From the NCBI RefSeq assembly GCF_947623445.1, contig NC_135241.1, positions 4,528,501 to 4,592,500 of the forward strand: DNA of 64,000 nucleotides. Direction: 5' to 3'. Source of the DNA: Clavelina lepadiformis. Lineage: Eukaryota; Chordata; Ascidiacea; Aplousobranchia; Clavelinidae. Numbering within the stretch: position 1 is the stretch's first letter; every line of letters starts with the position of its first letter. Positions 12,648-25,080 of the stretch are shown here, one piece after another. The notes beneath the pieces were generated by a model that was given only the letters and a program-made list of their open reading frames with translations, had not been told where the DNA came from and searched no databases. The position numbers and the translations under genes are program-made.

Positions 12648-13355
12648 TCACGATGGTTCGTCAGTGTCATGAGTAGCTTCTTCATACGACGGTGGAGCAC
12701 TTCCCTTTGTCACTGATTCGTAACTGGGTAAAGCGCTCCCATCTGCCATCTCAGGTAATGGGTAGTTTATGTAAGCGACGTTCACCTGTCTAGACCGGTG
12801 GTCACCGTTCCAATTTCCATTTGACCTTGTTCGTCGTACTGTTGCTCTATCGACATCTTGTGTTAAATGTTGGTTGCGAAATTCGATGCAGGATTGAATA
12901 AGGGAGATCAACGCTACAATGATAAGCGCTGCGCCAAACACAACGAAAGTGATAGAATCGATATTGTTTTCATCCAACTGAGTTGCACCGATTGTCAGCA
13001 AGCAAATGCCCGGAATAATGAATAAACCAGCACAGAGGAAACGACAGACGGCTTTCTTTCTTGTCAGTGCGTCTGAATAAGATTTATAACTTTGATTTAA
13101 ATTAAAAACAATATGTGTACTGTTACTCTATAGCGAAACAACAACGTAGCTAGTACCGTACAACTTTTCCAATTTTAACAATAATAAATTGCAATTGCTT
13201 GAAATTTATTTGCTCTATTGGTTTTACGTCATTGAAGCATCACGTAGGATTTAAAACTTACAACGGGTTTCTCTGCTATTACCGGTAGATCCACTCACTA
13301 AAATTATGACATTGTGACTCTGTCCGGCGGAACCCTGGTTGCCGTGACTGCTCAT
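12648..13355 (-). CDS. PPxY-tail two-TM protein, copy A
   Basis: Two exons: 13355-13262 (31 codons plus 1 nt) and 13072-12648, joined in phase 1 across a GTAAGT...CAG intron, about 172 residues. A cytosolic-looking N-terminus of about 35 residues begins MSSHGNQGSAG. It is followed by RKKAVCRFLCAG, TM1 (LFIIPGICLLTIGATQ), a short acidic loop (LDENNIDS), TM2 (ITFVVFGAALIIVALISLIQ) and a tail. The tail carries the block VNVAYINYPLPE, then LPSYES, then PPSYEEA. PPxY motifs bind WW domains such as those of NEDD4-type ubiquitin ligases (known for the motif; inference for this protein). Gene structure and sequence match copies B, C, D and E, so this is a tandem family. I do not recognise a named vertebrate orthologue. 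Confidence 0.85.
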
Positions 13356-14696
13356 AACGATTGTGGTCGCCACAAAACTGAAACCCTTGTTAAACCAATC
13401 TTTTTCAGTGCGTCTCGTTATTATGTTGACGTGCTGGCAGTTTAAAACTTGCACATATCTGTCTGCTTAGGGAAAGTTAAGTGAAGCCTAACTTTCTAGT
13501 ACAATCTGCTGATTTACATTGCAACACTTGCAACACACGCTATCTACAGCGAAATGTCACAAATTTTACTAAGTTAAAGCGACATGAAGTTAATGTTTAC
13601 CCGTTTTTTGGGCGATTGTCTTGTTTGCTCTCATCTGCGACGCTGTTACGTGACAGCTGTTTGATAGTTGTAGTCCGTTAAATCAACTTTTGATTGCTAA
13701 TTTTGCTTATTCATTGTGTAACAGGCATTGATTTATTAATTATGCGCCAATACTAGTGACTTCGTTCAATAAATGACACAAACGACCAATTCAGTAGCTG
13801 CGTTGTTGGTTGGGCGCCACACAAATCTTGGCTTTTTTCATTTGCCAAATACTTGACAACGTGAGTGGGTAGGCCTAGTGGTGATATGGATCATAATGCT
13901 GTAATACATATAACTACTTTCAATTAATTAATTGCATACATGCACGATATTGAACTTGTATTTCAAATAACTTCAACTGCCAAGCAATCGTATGATAAAT
14001 CAAAAGCATTGAGAAAAAATTAAAAAGCCAATGCATGTTCATGTCAGACATGAAACTAGGGTTTGGGTATTAGCAAAAAGCATTGTGAAGTAACCTTAAA
14101 TATTGTACAGACTTATTTATGAACATCGCAGTTACCATCAGCTTTATGTGCTGAGTCAGACAACCTTTAGCATGTCTTCTGCGGTTTAAGTTATACAGCA
14201 ACTACCAGGCTTAACAAACAAAATTTATGTGGAATAATTTGATATCCGTGTTCGATTTGATGTTTTGAAATGAACATCCCGAACAAAAAGCAGGCCTATA
14301 TGTGCTTTTTATAAAGAAAAATGGTCATTTCTATGAAATAGGCTAACTCAATTTTGCTGCATGTAGAGTTGTCAAAGATTGGAAATGGCTTAGCCAGTGT
14401 TTTGTTTCTTATTTTCTGGATTTACCAAAAGTTTTTCCATTTATCTGTTACATAAGTCTATTTGCTTTTCTGGGGTTTGTAAAATGCAACTTGTATTAAA
14501 TTGTAACATTTCTTTACAAATTCTGCGGTCACCTTTGTTTCGGCAATAAAACTCTGTCCCCTGTTAAAAAAAATTTACAACTTAAATGAAAATAAAGTAT
14601 AAGCCTAACGTATTGACTGGCTAACTTGTATCAAGCCAACCGTACAAAGTTTTAAGATTGCACTTCCACTAAATATTCAACTTTACATGATAAGCC
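13356..14696. other. Spacer between PPxY copies A and B
   Basis: AT-rich. It should hold the promoter of copy A and the 3' untranslated region of copy B. No additional exon of the family and no other feature was seen. Confidence 0.5.
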
Positions 14697-15410
14697 TCAA
14701 TTCGATAGTTCGTCAGTGTCATGAATAGCTTCTTCATACGACGGTGGAGCACTTTCCTTTGTCACTGATTCGTAACTGGGTAAAGCGCTCCCATCTGCCA
14801 GCTCAGGTAATGGGTAGTTTACGTAAGCGACGTTCACTTGATGTCCAGACTCGTGGTCATCGTTTCGGTTCGAACTTGACCTCGCTCTGACCCCATTGTC
14901 ATTCTGAGTCAGGTGCTGGTTACGAAATTTGGTGCAAGTTTGAATAAGGGCAATTATGGCGATGTTGATAAAAATTGCGCCAAATACGACGAAAGTGATA
15001 GAACCGACGTTGCTTCCATCGAACTGAATTGCACCGACAGCCAGTAAACATATCCCTGGAATAATGAATAAACCGGCACAGAGAAAACGACAAACAGCTT
15101 TGTTTCTTGTCAGAGGGTCTAAAACGTAATCGATAATTTTGAAAGTGGTTTTTGTGGTAGCTTTTGGTTTATTTACGCGACACAGCTTCTTTTGCTACCA
15201 TAATGCTTTTAACATTCAATTTAAGTTAAGTTCGCTTCGATGGCTTAAAACTGAAAAAAAGCAAAGTAACATGGTTATAAAAATGAACTAACGTGGTGTT
15301 TGCCTGATGTTCCTAGTGGACCTGCTGTTCCTGTTTCTAGTTGACCCAGTAACAACAACGACTGCATGACGACTCTGCCTGGATAAGTTTTGGTGATGAT
15401 GGCTGCTCAT
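14697..15410 (-). CDS. PPxY-tail two-TM protein, copy B
   Basis: Two exons: 15410-15293 (39 codons plus 1 nt) and 15118-14697, phase 1, about 179 residues. The donor is GTTAGT rather than GTAAGT. The second exon has no internal methionine, so it is easily missed by start-codon ORF finding. It reads TRNKAVCRFLCAG, TM1 (LFIIPGICLLAVGAIQ), a loop, TM2 (FVVFGAIFINIAIIALIQ), then a tail with VNVAYVNYPLPE, LPSYES and PPSYEEA before a TGA at 14699-14697. It is the closest neighbour of copy A in both sequence and tail. Same inferred role: membrane adaptor for WW-domain partners. The frame is open throughout. Confidence 0.85.
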
Positions 15411-17920
15411 CAGAATAGTAAAGCTATAACTGATTTTTGTAATCAATCTTCTTTTCAAACTGTTTTTAACTGCCAGTTCAAATCTGACATTCGCCCGGCA
15501 AGACCAAACAACCACAGTTACAACCAATATGACCTTCTTTTAAAGTTTTACCAACTCCTATTAAAGCATTTATTACATACACGTTTTGTATTGAACAGTT
15601 TTATTATGCTATTTAGGCAACTAGGCCAAGTCACAACATGGGAAAAGGCTAATATTAGCTTAGAAGTTCTCGGAATGTATTATGTACTTTAACCATGTTA
15701 GGGGCTTTATATCCAGTCGTTAAATCGTTTCATTATCACACCATTTGCTGCATAGCTGCATTATTGTCATATAACTAAGAGATCACTTGAGACGAGCTAG
15801 GTATATTCTTCAAGCGTCATACGCGCGCAAATATCTTTATCATAAACTATTTCGTGATATATTATAATGAATATATTTGCTTGCCCGTCAAAATTTTCAA
15901 TGGCAGCTATTTTCTTGACAAGTGTTTTTCATGCAATCAAGCCCATCCGTTATTTCATACAGTACAAATCTTAAGAAATGAAAAGTCACAGCCGCAAGCA
16001 AAATATTCAAGCAAAAATTACAGGTGTCGCAAACTGAGCCTATTACTTTGGTAAAAGTAAAAATATACAAATTTGTCTCGTTTATGGGCGCATGCAATTT
16101 CATCAAAAAAAAACATTAAAAATATCAAAATATGGTTCAGGTTGTTTACTAAACAATCCGCACAAAAGGCTTACTTTAAAAATGCTTTTGTGAAGCTATA
16201 TCTATAGTATATATATATATAGTAACTTAGTTGACACTCCAAAGGTATAAAGTTGTGCAATTTTGCAAAGAACCCTACGACGTGGCATATGTAGATAATA
16301 ATTAATTAATTTACAGCGCCATGCTATACAAACCCCATACGCTATTGCTATACGAACCGTTTGCTATAATTAGCCAAAAGAGTTCTGCAAGGTTTAACAT
16401 TACGTTTCCAAGAAACTTAATATCGTCTGTTGATGAAGAGTGAAGTCTTTCTATCGAAATTGAACCTTAATGATATCATGAATAGGCCGAAAGAAAAACA
16501 GAAGATTCGGAGAAGTAAAGTTCTATTTGGAGTATCTTCAAAAATATACCAACTAAAACCGAAAAGTACAATTATTGAAACTAAACGTTTCACTGATAAT
16601 TTTTATCGTGACGTAACATACCTATCATAATAAAACTTTTTTTGATTAATAATTATTAATTATTTTGATTTGAAAGTGTTTAAAGTCTTGTCAAACGGTT
16701 ATAAAATAAGCTATTTACTTTGAGTTTGGCAGTAATTATTAAATGGTCCATAAGTTATTGGCGCTTAATTACTACACTTATGACAGCAGTTCTCAATTGT
16801 TGTTCTGACCATAAGCTAGTCCAACTTCGGACTTTGGCTGCAGTAATATTTTGTCTTCTTCTTTTCCATCTTTACGTGCTAAATCAAACCGCTTGCTGGC
16901 CTAGGTCTGTTGAGGTATAATTGCTAACGTTTTAGTAAAGTTCTACTGATTTGTAAAATCAACCTGTATAAGTGATTACGCCTAATTTTTTCAAGGAGCG
17001 TAATCCAATAAGTTAGCAAGAGTTAAACTTTAAAATTAATGTTGATTCCAGAATCAGCGGGGTGACTTTTTGTTACAACCTGGTGTAACATTGGTCTAAC
17101 GTTGTTCCTTTGCTTTATCTGTGATATGTAGGTCTAATTGATGATTTGGTTGTGTTTTGTCTTGTTGAATTACAATTTATATGCTTTAGCTGTTTATCAG
17201 GTTATAGACTACTGGAAAAGCAACACAAAAATTCCCGATTAAATGGCGGAGGGAAAAACATTACACAGATGCTTCATCAGCAGTAAAAAAAACTGAACAG
17301 GTAGCAAAATAAAATATAATTCTGTATGTTCTCACGCAAAAAATCAACTCAGCAAAGAAGTTCAAAATATGTTCTCAGCAAAGACATTTGATGTGCTAGT
17401 TGTTACCAGCAATTATTATCTTGATTAGTTTGGAGTATGTTTTAAGCCTTTTCGGTTTTGTCAATTTTTCCCGCTCATTGTATGGCATGCTGGTAACAAC
17501 TGACTATGCTGTAAATGTTTCGTCCCCACCCCGCGTTTGACGACAAATATATTGTAAGATGGATGTTGATTGATTGATTGAGCTATTGATACATATGTAA
17601 GCCTAAATCTAATGACTGACGGAAGCTAATAGAATCTTGCAGCGGTAGATTTTATTCTTGCAATTTTTATGTTGAATGAAATAAAACATCAGTTGCTTAG
17701 AACAAAACCAATGTTTATTCAGTTAATTATATTGTGGTTAAGATGCTTTATACGACAGTGTTATGCAAAGTTTAAGAGAAGATACTATTCCAAATGCAAC
17801 TTTTAATTTATTTGTATGCGTCCAACGCACTGGAAGAAAATGCGTCCAAACGTGGAGAAAGTGTATTAGGCGGAAAACCCGAATATTGCACACACAAAAC
17901 AAAAACATCTTTACAAAGCG
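15411..17920. other. Spacer between PPxY copies B and C
   Basis: About 2.5 kb, AT-rich, with a short TA microsatellite near 16208 and a TTGA repeat near 17565. No coding frame with domain signal was seen. The short open frames at 15854-16106 and 16430-16630 lack splice or homology support. Confidence 0.5.
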
Positions 17921-18644
17921 TCACGATGGTTCATCAGTGTCATGAATAGCTTCTTCATACGACGGTGGAGCACTTTCCTTTGTCACTGCTTCGTAACTGG
18001 GTAAAGCGCTCTCTTCAGCCAGCTCAGGTAATGGGTAGTTTATGTAAGCGACGTTTATTTGCCCAGGTTGGCAGTTACCGTTTTCATTTGAACGTGACGT
18101 CGCTCTGCGGCTGTTGCTTTGCTGGATTAAGCTCTGTTTGTGAAAGTGAACACAGTACTGCACAAGGGCGAAAGCGGCGATAAAAAATAAAACTGCACCG
18201 AACACAATAAAAGCTTTGGCTTCGAATTCGTCTTCATCTAATTGCATGGCACCAAACGTTATCAGACATATCGATGGAATCATGAAGAAACATGCGCCAA
18301 AGATTCGAGTAATTGCTATTCTGCTTGCAGTGTTTCCTAAAACACACATCAACTGCAATCGAAAACTGCACTTTACAGTAATAACACGAAGTACTTTATT
18401 TAGTGTTTCTAAGGGTTAAGGCTTTCATTATGCAGCTCGGCTGACACAGGTAAACAATATCTTCAGCATGACAAATCTTCAATCGAAATACTTCCTTAAG
18501 ATGCCGGAATAAAATATTCACAAACGGTTATGACAAGCACTTACGTGGCATTTGGCGACCGTTATTATCAGTGGATCCTGGAAAAGTGCTCGTCGCTTCG
18601 TTGTTACGTATGGCAATAGTTGTGTTGCTGTTCTGACCACTCAT
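17921..18644 (-). CDS. PPxY-tail two-TM protein, copy C
   Basis: Two exons: 18644-18545 (33 codons plus 1 nt) and 18336-17921, phase 1, GTAAGT donor, about 171 residues. The N-terminus MSGQNSNTTIAIRNN is unlike copy A. TM1 is GACFFMIPSICLITFGAMQ, the loop is LDEDEFEAK, and TM2 is AFIVFGAVLFFIAAFALVQ. The tail has INVAYINYPLPE, LPSYEA and PPSYEEA, nearly identical to A and B over the last 45 residues, while the variable linker after TM2 has diverged. Conserved tail with a free linker and N-terminus suggests selection on the WW-binding end. Confidence 0.85.
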
Positions 18645-19790
18645 CAAGATCTAGTTCGAAACTGACTGGTTTTGACGAATTTTTGGTTTCTTTTTTAAAT
18701 CTTTTCTGTCGGTTCAAATCCCTTACTTACTCAGAAAATATAACAGTTAAGACATATACCAACCAAGTTTCTGACAAAAATCTCTTGATTTATTGACGCA
18801 ACTTCTACACAAATTGTCGGGACAAAATTAAATGTACAGTAGGCCAGACTAAAGAACTTGTTGAGCGAAAGTTAAATGACAGGCCAGACTAAACTGGTGT
18901 TTGTTGAAGGTAATGTTTACCATCTAATCGAGCAAAAATCTTCTGTTTGTTTTAACCCGCTGCGATGTCGGTTAAACGTTAACTCTTTTTTATTGTGTCA
19001 TGTGACCAGCGATTGTGACTTCGTTGATGTGGCCTAGTTATTTTTGTAGCGTACAGTATTGGTAGGTTTCTTTATTTATCAGTTTGCTGATATCAACGTC
19101 AACGAAAATTCCCGATTATAATATATTTGGTGCAAAAGAAAAGTAAAAATAATCTCAAGGATAATTCCATTAACATATAACCTATATATAAAACAATTCA
19201 AAACAAATTCGTAAGTACAAAAGAAGGCCAGAGTGCGCTTCAAGAAATCGGTATACACTCTCACGCAACTTTTTAACAACAAAGAAGAAAATCGTTCCAT
19301 AGGACTTGTTTTGGGCAAAATGTGGTTTTCGAGATGATTCTCGACATTATGGAAAAGATATTTTGATATAAGATATTTTGCTTTGACGGAAGTGAATCAT
19401 TATGCTCGACAATCATTCGTTTTATATGACGTTAACCCAGCAATACAAACAGAAGGAAATTACAACCTCAGTCATTTTCCTTTTGAGGCGTTGGCACAAA
19501 GTTCTCTGCATTTTATTGCGTAAAAACAAGATTACAAAACATGTACCATTTAATTTGCTTCCCTTGGAAAGTTTTCCCAGACATTTTGGTTGCCTTTCCA
19601 CGCCCTTTTGGTCGCATTGTCGAAATTTCATTACTAGGCCTATACATATGATTTCCATCTTTGAACAGACTTTTAAAACTTGCTCCAATTATTTATTGGA
19701 ACGTGATTAAGTGGTTATCGCTGCAAACCGTTTTCTCAAACATGGTAAAGGCTATGCATGCAAACGATGTACAACGTCAAATGATTAGCG
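18645..19790. other. Spacer between PPxY copies C and D
   Basis: About 1.1 kb. It should contain the copy C promoter. Overlapping open frames on both strands at 19402-19710 show no domain and are treated as chance. Confidence 0.5.
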
Positions 19791-20437
19791 TCAAGGAGGT
19801 TCGTTTTCATCTCGAATAGTTTCTTCGTACGACGGTGGAGCATTATCCTTTGTCGCCGATTCGTAACTGGGTAAAGCGCTCTCTTGAGCCACTTCAGGTA
19901 ATGGGTAGTTTCTGTAAGCGACAGTCCAGTACTCGGTCCCTTGACCATCGCTTCTATCTGAGCCTGACCTTTCTTCTGCGTCATTTAAGCGTATCTTACG
20001 AAACTCGATACAAGATTGGACAAGGGCGATTGTGGCGGCAACGGCAAAGCATGCACCGAATGCTATATAAGCAACGCCATCACTTTTACTGGCCTGAAGT
20101 CCGCCGACCGTCAGTAAGGTTATGGCTGGGATCATGAATAAACCAGCACAGACAAAGCGGCAAATAGCTTTGTTTCTTGCAAAGGTGCCTGAAAAAGAAA
20201 ATTTCAGTTAAGAGCTGTGCTAAAAACCTGAAGTTTAAGTATTGCTGTTCGGCTGTAAAATGTTCAAATTGTACAGGTGATGAACTTTTTGTTCAAAAGT
20301 AAAGGAGTATTCAATTTTGTTATTAAACGGCACTAACTTGTTGTTTGATGACTGTTAGCGGACGATCCAGTGAATAAAATTGTCACGTTATTCCGACGTT
20401 CGGCTGCAATTGTATCGTTGTTAATGGTCATCAGCAT
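19791..20437 (-). CDS. PPxY-tail two-TM protein, copy D
   Basis: Two exons: 20437-20338 and 20188-19791, phase 1, GTTAGT donor, about 165 residues. Two in-frame ATGs (20437 and 20431) could start it; the upstream one is listed. TM1 (GLFMIPAITLLTVGGLQ) and TM2 (AYIAFGACFAVAATIALVQ) flank a short loop. The tail has VAYRNYPLPE, LPSYES and PPSYEET, the last with Thr where A-C have Ala. It is more diverged from A-C than they are from each other, but intron position and phase are identical. Confidence 0.85.
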
Positions 20438-22695
20438 AAACAAGTTTTTGCTCGTTCAGCTAATCGTTTTCAAGATCGCAATTTTCTTAATCTTCAGCTG
20501 CTAACTGAAAACTCTCTTATTTGGTCAGCCAACTATGTTAGCCTAGAAACTGACTTCCTTGTACGGTTAACTAATTCATTTTGACTTGTACAATTTATCA
20601 TTACTATTACGTAAGTTGTAATCACGTGAAAAACAGGTAAAGTTGCAGCAGACTAGACTTTACAATTGTTGTATAAAGTCAATGTTTACCTGGCATTCAA
20701 GCGTATCGTTAATTTGTTAAAACTCGCTGTAAAAGCAACTGGTGACACATTAACCATCCGGTTTGTCCAAAGGATCTTTTTTCTGTCCTATCCCCATCTC
20801 AGTCCAAAGCAGTTCGTGACTGTTCTATATATGTTGTTCCACTACTTTCGAATCTCATGCGGCCCATGCATGTTAACTCTTTCGTTGGCATTTGTTTTGT
20901 GCGTAGTCAGCCAACTGCACTGCCAACAGCCAGCAAAAATAACAATAGGGACAAAGCAATAACAATAACAAAGCCGTGATTATAACAAAAACCGGAACAA
21001 AATTTATGGCGCAGCTGTTAAAAGAAATTAGTTAAGTCTAAGCTCACCATATATGTCCTTTTTTTGGAGGAGTTGTATATATATTCTGAGCGAAAAGTGG
21101 TTGAACGGTGTTTCAAAATCGTTGCATACGGTGTTATAAAATCGTTTCATAAATTAATATGGCCCTTGTTGAATATCTAAATACCAGAATACAGTTAATT
21201 TTGAGACCTTTTCAAGTGATTGCACCGTACCATTTTAATCAAGCGCTCTGCACACATCGAGCAAGGTGGATAATGAGGGAATTTCAGATCCGGCATTTAA
21301 ATACGATTATCATCTTCTCCTCAAAGTATTTCTAAATACGTCACTGTGCAAGCGTTTGGTGGCGGAACGTGTCCTCCTTATGATTGATGAAGGTACCCCA
21401 ACACCAACCTCGCTTGTGTCACTCATTACCATTTCCGCCAATGCACCAACTTCACCTCTTTTCGGAGGTTAAAACATGTAGAGTATGACAACATGTTTGT
21501 TCGACAATTTTTTTTTCGCACGCCCTTATTACGTATTTTCCTCACAACTAATGAAGCAAAAGTTTGGCGGCGAGAAGGCGCTGTCCTCTTTCAGTGAGAT
21601 CAAACTATGCGGATACACAAACATGCCGGCCTGAATGCCATGCTGAACTGAACGGCCATGGTGAACGGCCATGCCAGAATCAAGCGTTGAGGAACAATCC
21701 CTGAATGCAAGTAGTGCAAAAAAAATATCCTCAGCCCGAGAAAAGATGATTCCGACAACATACCAAGCGTAATCAACAAATATAATTTTATTATTTTTAT
21801 GATTATTATGATGATTATTATGTCAGGTGGCAACCATAGTATAATACCAAGCATAAGCTCCCTTGTGTTAATTAAAAGTAAAATCCAATAAAATGGATTT
21901 ACAATCGCACAATAAAGTTGCGGATAAACTACAGAATTTTGAGTAACTTGTTGTTCTAAAACTGTAACAGTGACGTCACTAGAAGGTTTGGGCAAAAGAC
22001 GGCTGTCGGTCGATATTAATGCAAGGAATGTCAAAAAGTTGCAATTATACTGACAACAATACTGATCGAATCTGACAACATAAGACATTGTTATGCTTGT
22101 AGGCCCATGTTGTGAATGGTGTTACCAGCACACTTTCGTTTCACTTTGAGACATTGTCGTTATGATCATGACCTTAAAGTGATTGCATTAGCAGCCCACA
22201 CTATACGCATACTGTACCCATACTGCTGATAGCGATAAAGATATAGGAATGATAAACAGAGCTTTACAATAATCTTGAACAAAAACATAAGTTGGCACTC
22301 CAGTTTTCGGTTCCGTAAACGAAAACTTTTTTGTTCACCGCGCATGCGCACTTTGTCACACAAAATTGCGTAGGCAGGCTATAGGGTTTCACCCACGGTG
22401 AAACATCCTTTGTTTAATTTTAGCTTATAAGCGTTTCAGGAACAAAAGCCGTAAAAAAAAACAACCATTGTATTATTGTATGCTTTGTAGGCTATAAAAA
22501 CTGATAGCGCTTCAGCCTTCTGCAATTTTATACACAACTTCATAGTTGTGTAGTTGACAGTAAAAAGCGTTTCATGACAGATAAAGCCATGGTGAAATAA
22601 AATATCTTAAAAGAAAACATCCCCTTGATTTTTGTAAAGTTGCTTATCTTGATCAAAATATTCACTAAGTTTCAAATAGATTTGGCTCAAGCACA
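20438..22695. other. Spacer with AT-rich repeat, upstream of NTase-TPR gene
   Basis: About 2.2 kb. It contains an imperfect TTA/TGA microsatellite near 21785-21822 and an unsupported 68-codon + strand frame at 21266-21472. The right part should include the promoter of the gene starting at 22696. No other gene is supported. Confidence 0.45.
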
Positions 22696-25080
22696 ATGGA
22701 GCAAGCCAGTTTACTTTCTGAAAAATTGGACTTGCCTGAATTGGAACTCGCACGTAAATTAAAAAGCTTCTGCAATGAGAAAGGAAAAGAAAAGGACATT
22801 TTTCTTACAGCACCGATTCTGCAAGAGCTTGGTGAGATTTATGGAAAGAAAAAAGATAAACTTAGTCTCATTCGAGCAGCGGGATTGCTAAACGCTGCCC
22901 TTGTACGACAGCCTAAGAATGTGTCCGCAGAAGCCGACCTGGAAAAGCTTTATTCACGGGTCCTACAAATGGCAAAGGCCGCACAGAACACGTCAGCGTG
23001 CATTAGTACGGTCGTATATGAAGTCGCTCAAAAAATAGAAAATATGCGACAAAAGACAAAACAAAGTTTAAAAGTCCTTGAAAAAATTCCATTCACAACC
23101 AAACCAGACATCTTAACCGAAATGGAAACAACACGCATCAAAGACATTCGTTCTTTGCAAAATATTGTTTCCGAAATGTTTGTGGACGTTATGGATTATA
23201 TATGTAAAAAATGCGTGGAAATTCTCGGGAAGAAACCTTGCAACTTCGTGCTAATTGGAATGGGATCTCTCGCTCGGGGAGAGGTGACACCTTATTCCGA
23301 CTTTGAAAGCGTAATTGTTTTGAAAGAAGGGGTTCAGCTGGAAGAAAGCTACGGGGAAACACTTGAGTATTTTCGATGGCATTCGGTGTTGTTTCAGATC
23401 ATTTTGGTCAGCTTAAAGGAAACTATTCTGAGATTTCTGTCTATTCCGGGCCTCAATGACAGTTCCAAGCCTGCGGAAGACTGGTTCTTTGACGAATACA
23501 CTCCTTGTGGAATTTGTCCTGATGGGTTTGCAGCTCACGCCTGCAAGAATCCTCTCGGAAGACAGGAACCAACGAAAAACAAGCCCTGGATAACAGAGCT
23601 CATAAAACCGGTTCATGACATGGTGACTTACTTGGATGAAGACACTGAAGCAAAGAAAGAATACTTCCTTGGTGACTTGCTTACAAAAACGTGCTTTGTT
23701 TCTGGCGATCGAGGGGTCTATGAAGACTTTACTGAGCAAGTACGATTGAAGCTGAAGACAAACCTAACGCAAAAGTGTTTCAACTATGATTTTGTTATTC
23801 AACAAATCAGAAAAAACTTGAAAACATTCGACACATCAACAAAGCTTGACCAGTTATTTTTTGGAAAAAACTGCGACATTAAACGCGTCGTTTACAGGAG
23901 CACAACAATCTTCATCTCTGCTCTGGGAAGGATTTTCTCTGTGGAGGATTGTTCATCTTTCGATATAGTTGACCGGCTTGAAGAAAAAAAAATCATTGCC
24001 CAAGAAACGGCTCACTCCTTAAAATATGCACTGGCTATCGCTTGCCAGGTAAGACTCACTGTTTACATGTCTGAAGGCGGTCAAGATGACATGGTAGGCC
24101 AAGATGATTATTATGATTACAACGATAACCGAGTTACTGACAAAGTGCTTGAGATTGTTGGAGAACGAAGCACAGTGGACTATTTTACCATTGCTCTGAG
24201 TTTGCAGGACTCCATGAAAGTTGAGCAAAATCTGGAAAATTTTAATTTGAACATAGTTATGAAGCCTTCAACTAAATTTATCATTCTCCACTTGCTCAAG
24301 ATGTATGACCCACTGATAAAAGAGTGGAAGGCATACACCAGTGCCGATGTTGGCCATGAAAACGATCTTCAAATTCGATTTTACGTGGCTTTAACTCAAC
24401 ACATGCTTGGAAATTATGCTGAGGCCTTGGAAATGTTTCAACGGCTTAATCAGGCCCACATCGTTAACCCTACCATCAAAAAGGATGTTCTTGTAGAAAC
24501 CGGACGTCTGTATATGGAATTGAAACGATATGACGACGCCATAAACTACATGGAAAGCACAAGGCCAAAAATTGAATCCTTGCAAATCTCGGAAGGCAGA
24601 AAACTGAATCTTTTGAGTATGAATGGCCACTTCATGGGCCAGTGTAACGTCGAATTGAAACGATTTGAAAAAGCTCTTTCCTGCTTTCAACAAGCATTAA
24701 AAGATTTACATCAATCCGACGTAGCTGGACAGGAAAGTGGTGAGATACGCTGGCTGTTAGCTCTAGTAGAGATCTCTCGGTGTTCAAGGAAACTCGGAAG
24801 CCTTGAAGAAGCGTTGGCAAGATCCTTAGAAGCGCTCGCCATTGGCAAGAGAAACAAATTTCCGGCAGCGTTGATGGGAGAATGCTATAAAGCCATTGGA
24901 AAGTGCTACTTCGTTAAAGACTGCTATGATAATGCTTTTGAATACTTTAGCGAGGATCTTAAGGTGAGAATGGCATTGGCCCCAGCAGAAAAACAAGAAA
25001 CGGATAAAGGCATACTTTCTGCGAAAAAGCTCATTGCGGCCTGCCAAGTAAAACTGCAAGACCCTGGCTCCATTCAATAA
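22696..25080 (+). CDS. Intronless GlnD/DUF294-type nucleotidyltransferase with C-terminal TPRs
   Basis: A single open frame of 794 codons. The N-terminal 180 residues are helical. At residues 188-204 the motif GMGSLARGEVTPYSDFE matches the GSxxRxExTxxSDxD/E active-site signature of the DUF294/GlnD-like nucleotidyltransferase superfamily, with G190-S191, D202 and E204. Residues about 205-520 would carry the rest of that fold and a helical region. From about 555 to 780 there are TPR-like helical pairs (MLGNYAEALEMFQRL, LKRYDDAINYMES, LKRFEKALSCFQQALK, LGSLEEALARSLEAL, KDCYDNAFEYFSEDLK). Such enzymes transfer nucleotides to proteins or small molecules. The substrate here is unknown. It lacks introns, unlike most genes in the window, but like the neighbouring oxygenase. 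The product is probably cytosolic; no signal peptide or TM is seen. Confidence 0.8.
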   Translation: MEQASLLSEKLDLPELELARKLKSFCNEKGKEKDIFLTAPILQELGEIYGKKKDKLSLIRAAGLLNAALVRQPKNVSAEADLEKLYSRVLQMAKAAQNTSACISTVVYEVAQKIENMRQKTKQSLKVLEKIPFTTKPDILTEMETTRIKDIRSLQNIVSEMFVDVMDYICKKCVEILGKKPCNFVLIGMGSLARGEVTPYSDFESVIVLKEGVQLEESYGETLEYFRWHSVLFQIILVSLKETILRFLSIPGLNDSSKPAEDWFFDEYTPCGICPDGFAAHACKNPLGRQEPTKNKPWITELIKPVHDMVTYLDEDTEAKKEYFLGDLLTKTCFVSGDRGVYEDFTEQVRLKLKTNLTQKCFNYDFVIQQIRKNLKTFDTSTKLDQLFFGKNCDIKRVVYRSTTIFISALGRIFSVEDCSSFDIVDRLEEKKIIAQETAHSLKYALAIACQVRLTVYMSEGGQDDMVGQDDYYDYNDNRVTDKVLEIVGERSTVDYFTIALSLQDSMKVEQNLENFNLNIVMKPSTKFIILHLLKMYDPLIKEWKAYTSADVGHENDLQIRFYVALTQHMLGNYAEALEMFQRLNQAHIVNPTIKKDVLVETGRLYMELKRYDDAINYMESTRPKIESLQISEGRKLNLLSMNGHFMGQCNVELKRFEKALSCFQQALKDLHQSDVAGQESGEIRWLLALVEISRCSRKLGSLEEALARSLEALAIGKRNKFPAALMGECYKAIGKCYFVKDCYDNAFEYFSEDLKVRMALAPAEKQETDKGILSAKKLIAACQVKLQDPGSIQ

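Noticed and set aside
18690-18730. GGTTCAAATCC, a tRNA B-box-like string
   Set aside because: No A box or acceptor-stem pairing at the right distance on either strand.
19402-19710. Overlapping open frames on both strands of about 90-100 codons
   Set aside because: No domain, no splice logic, and they lie between two family genes in non-conserved spacer.
21600-22088. 162-codon minus-strand open frame
   Set aside because: It runs through a TTA/TGA microsatellite (poly-Ile) and shows no domain or splice context.
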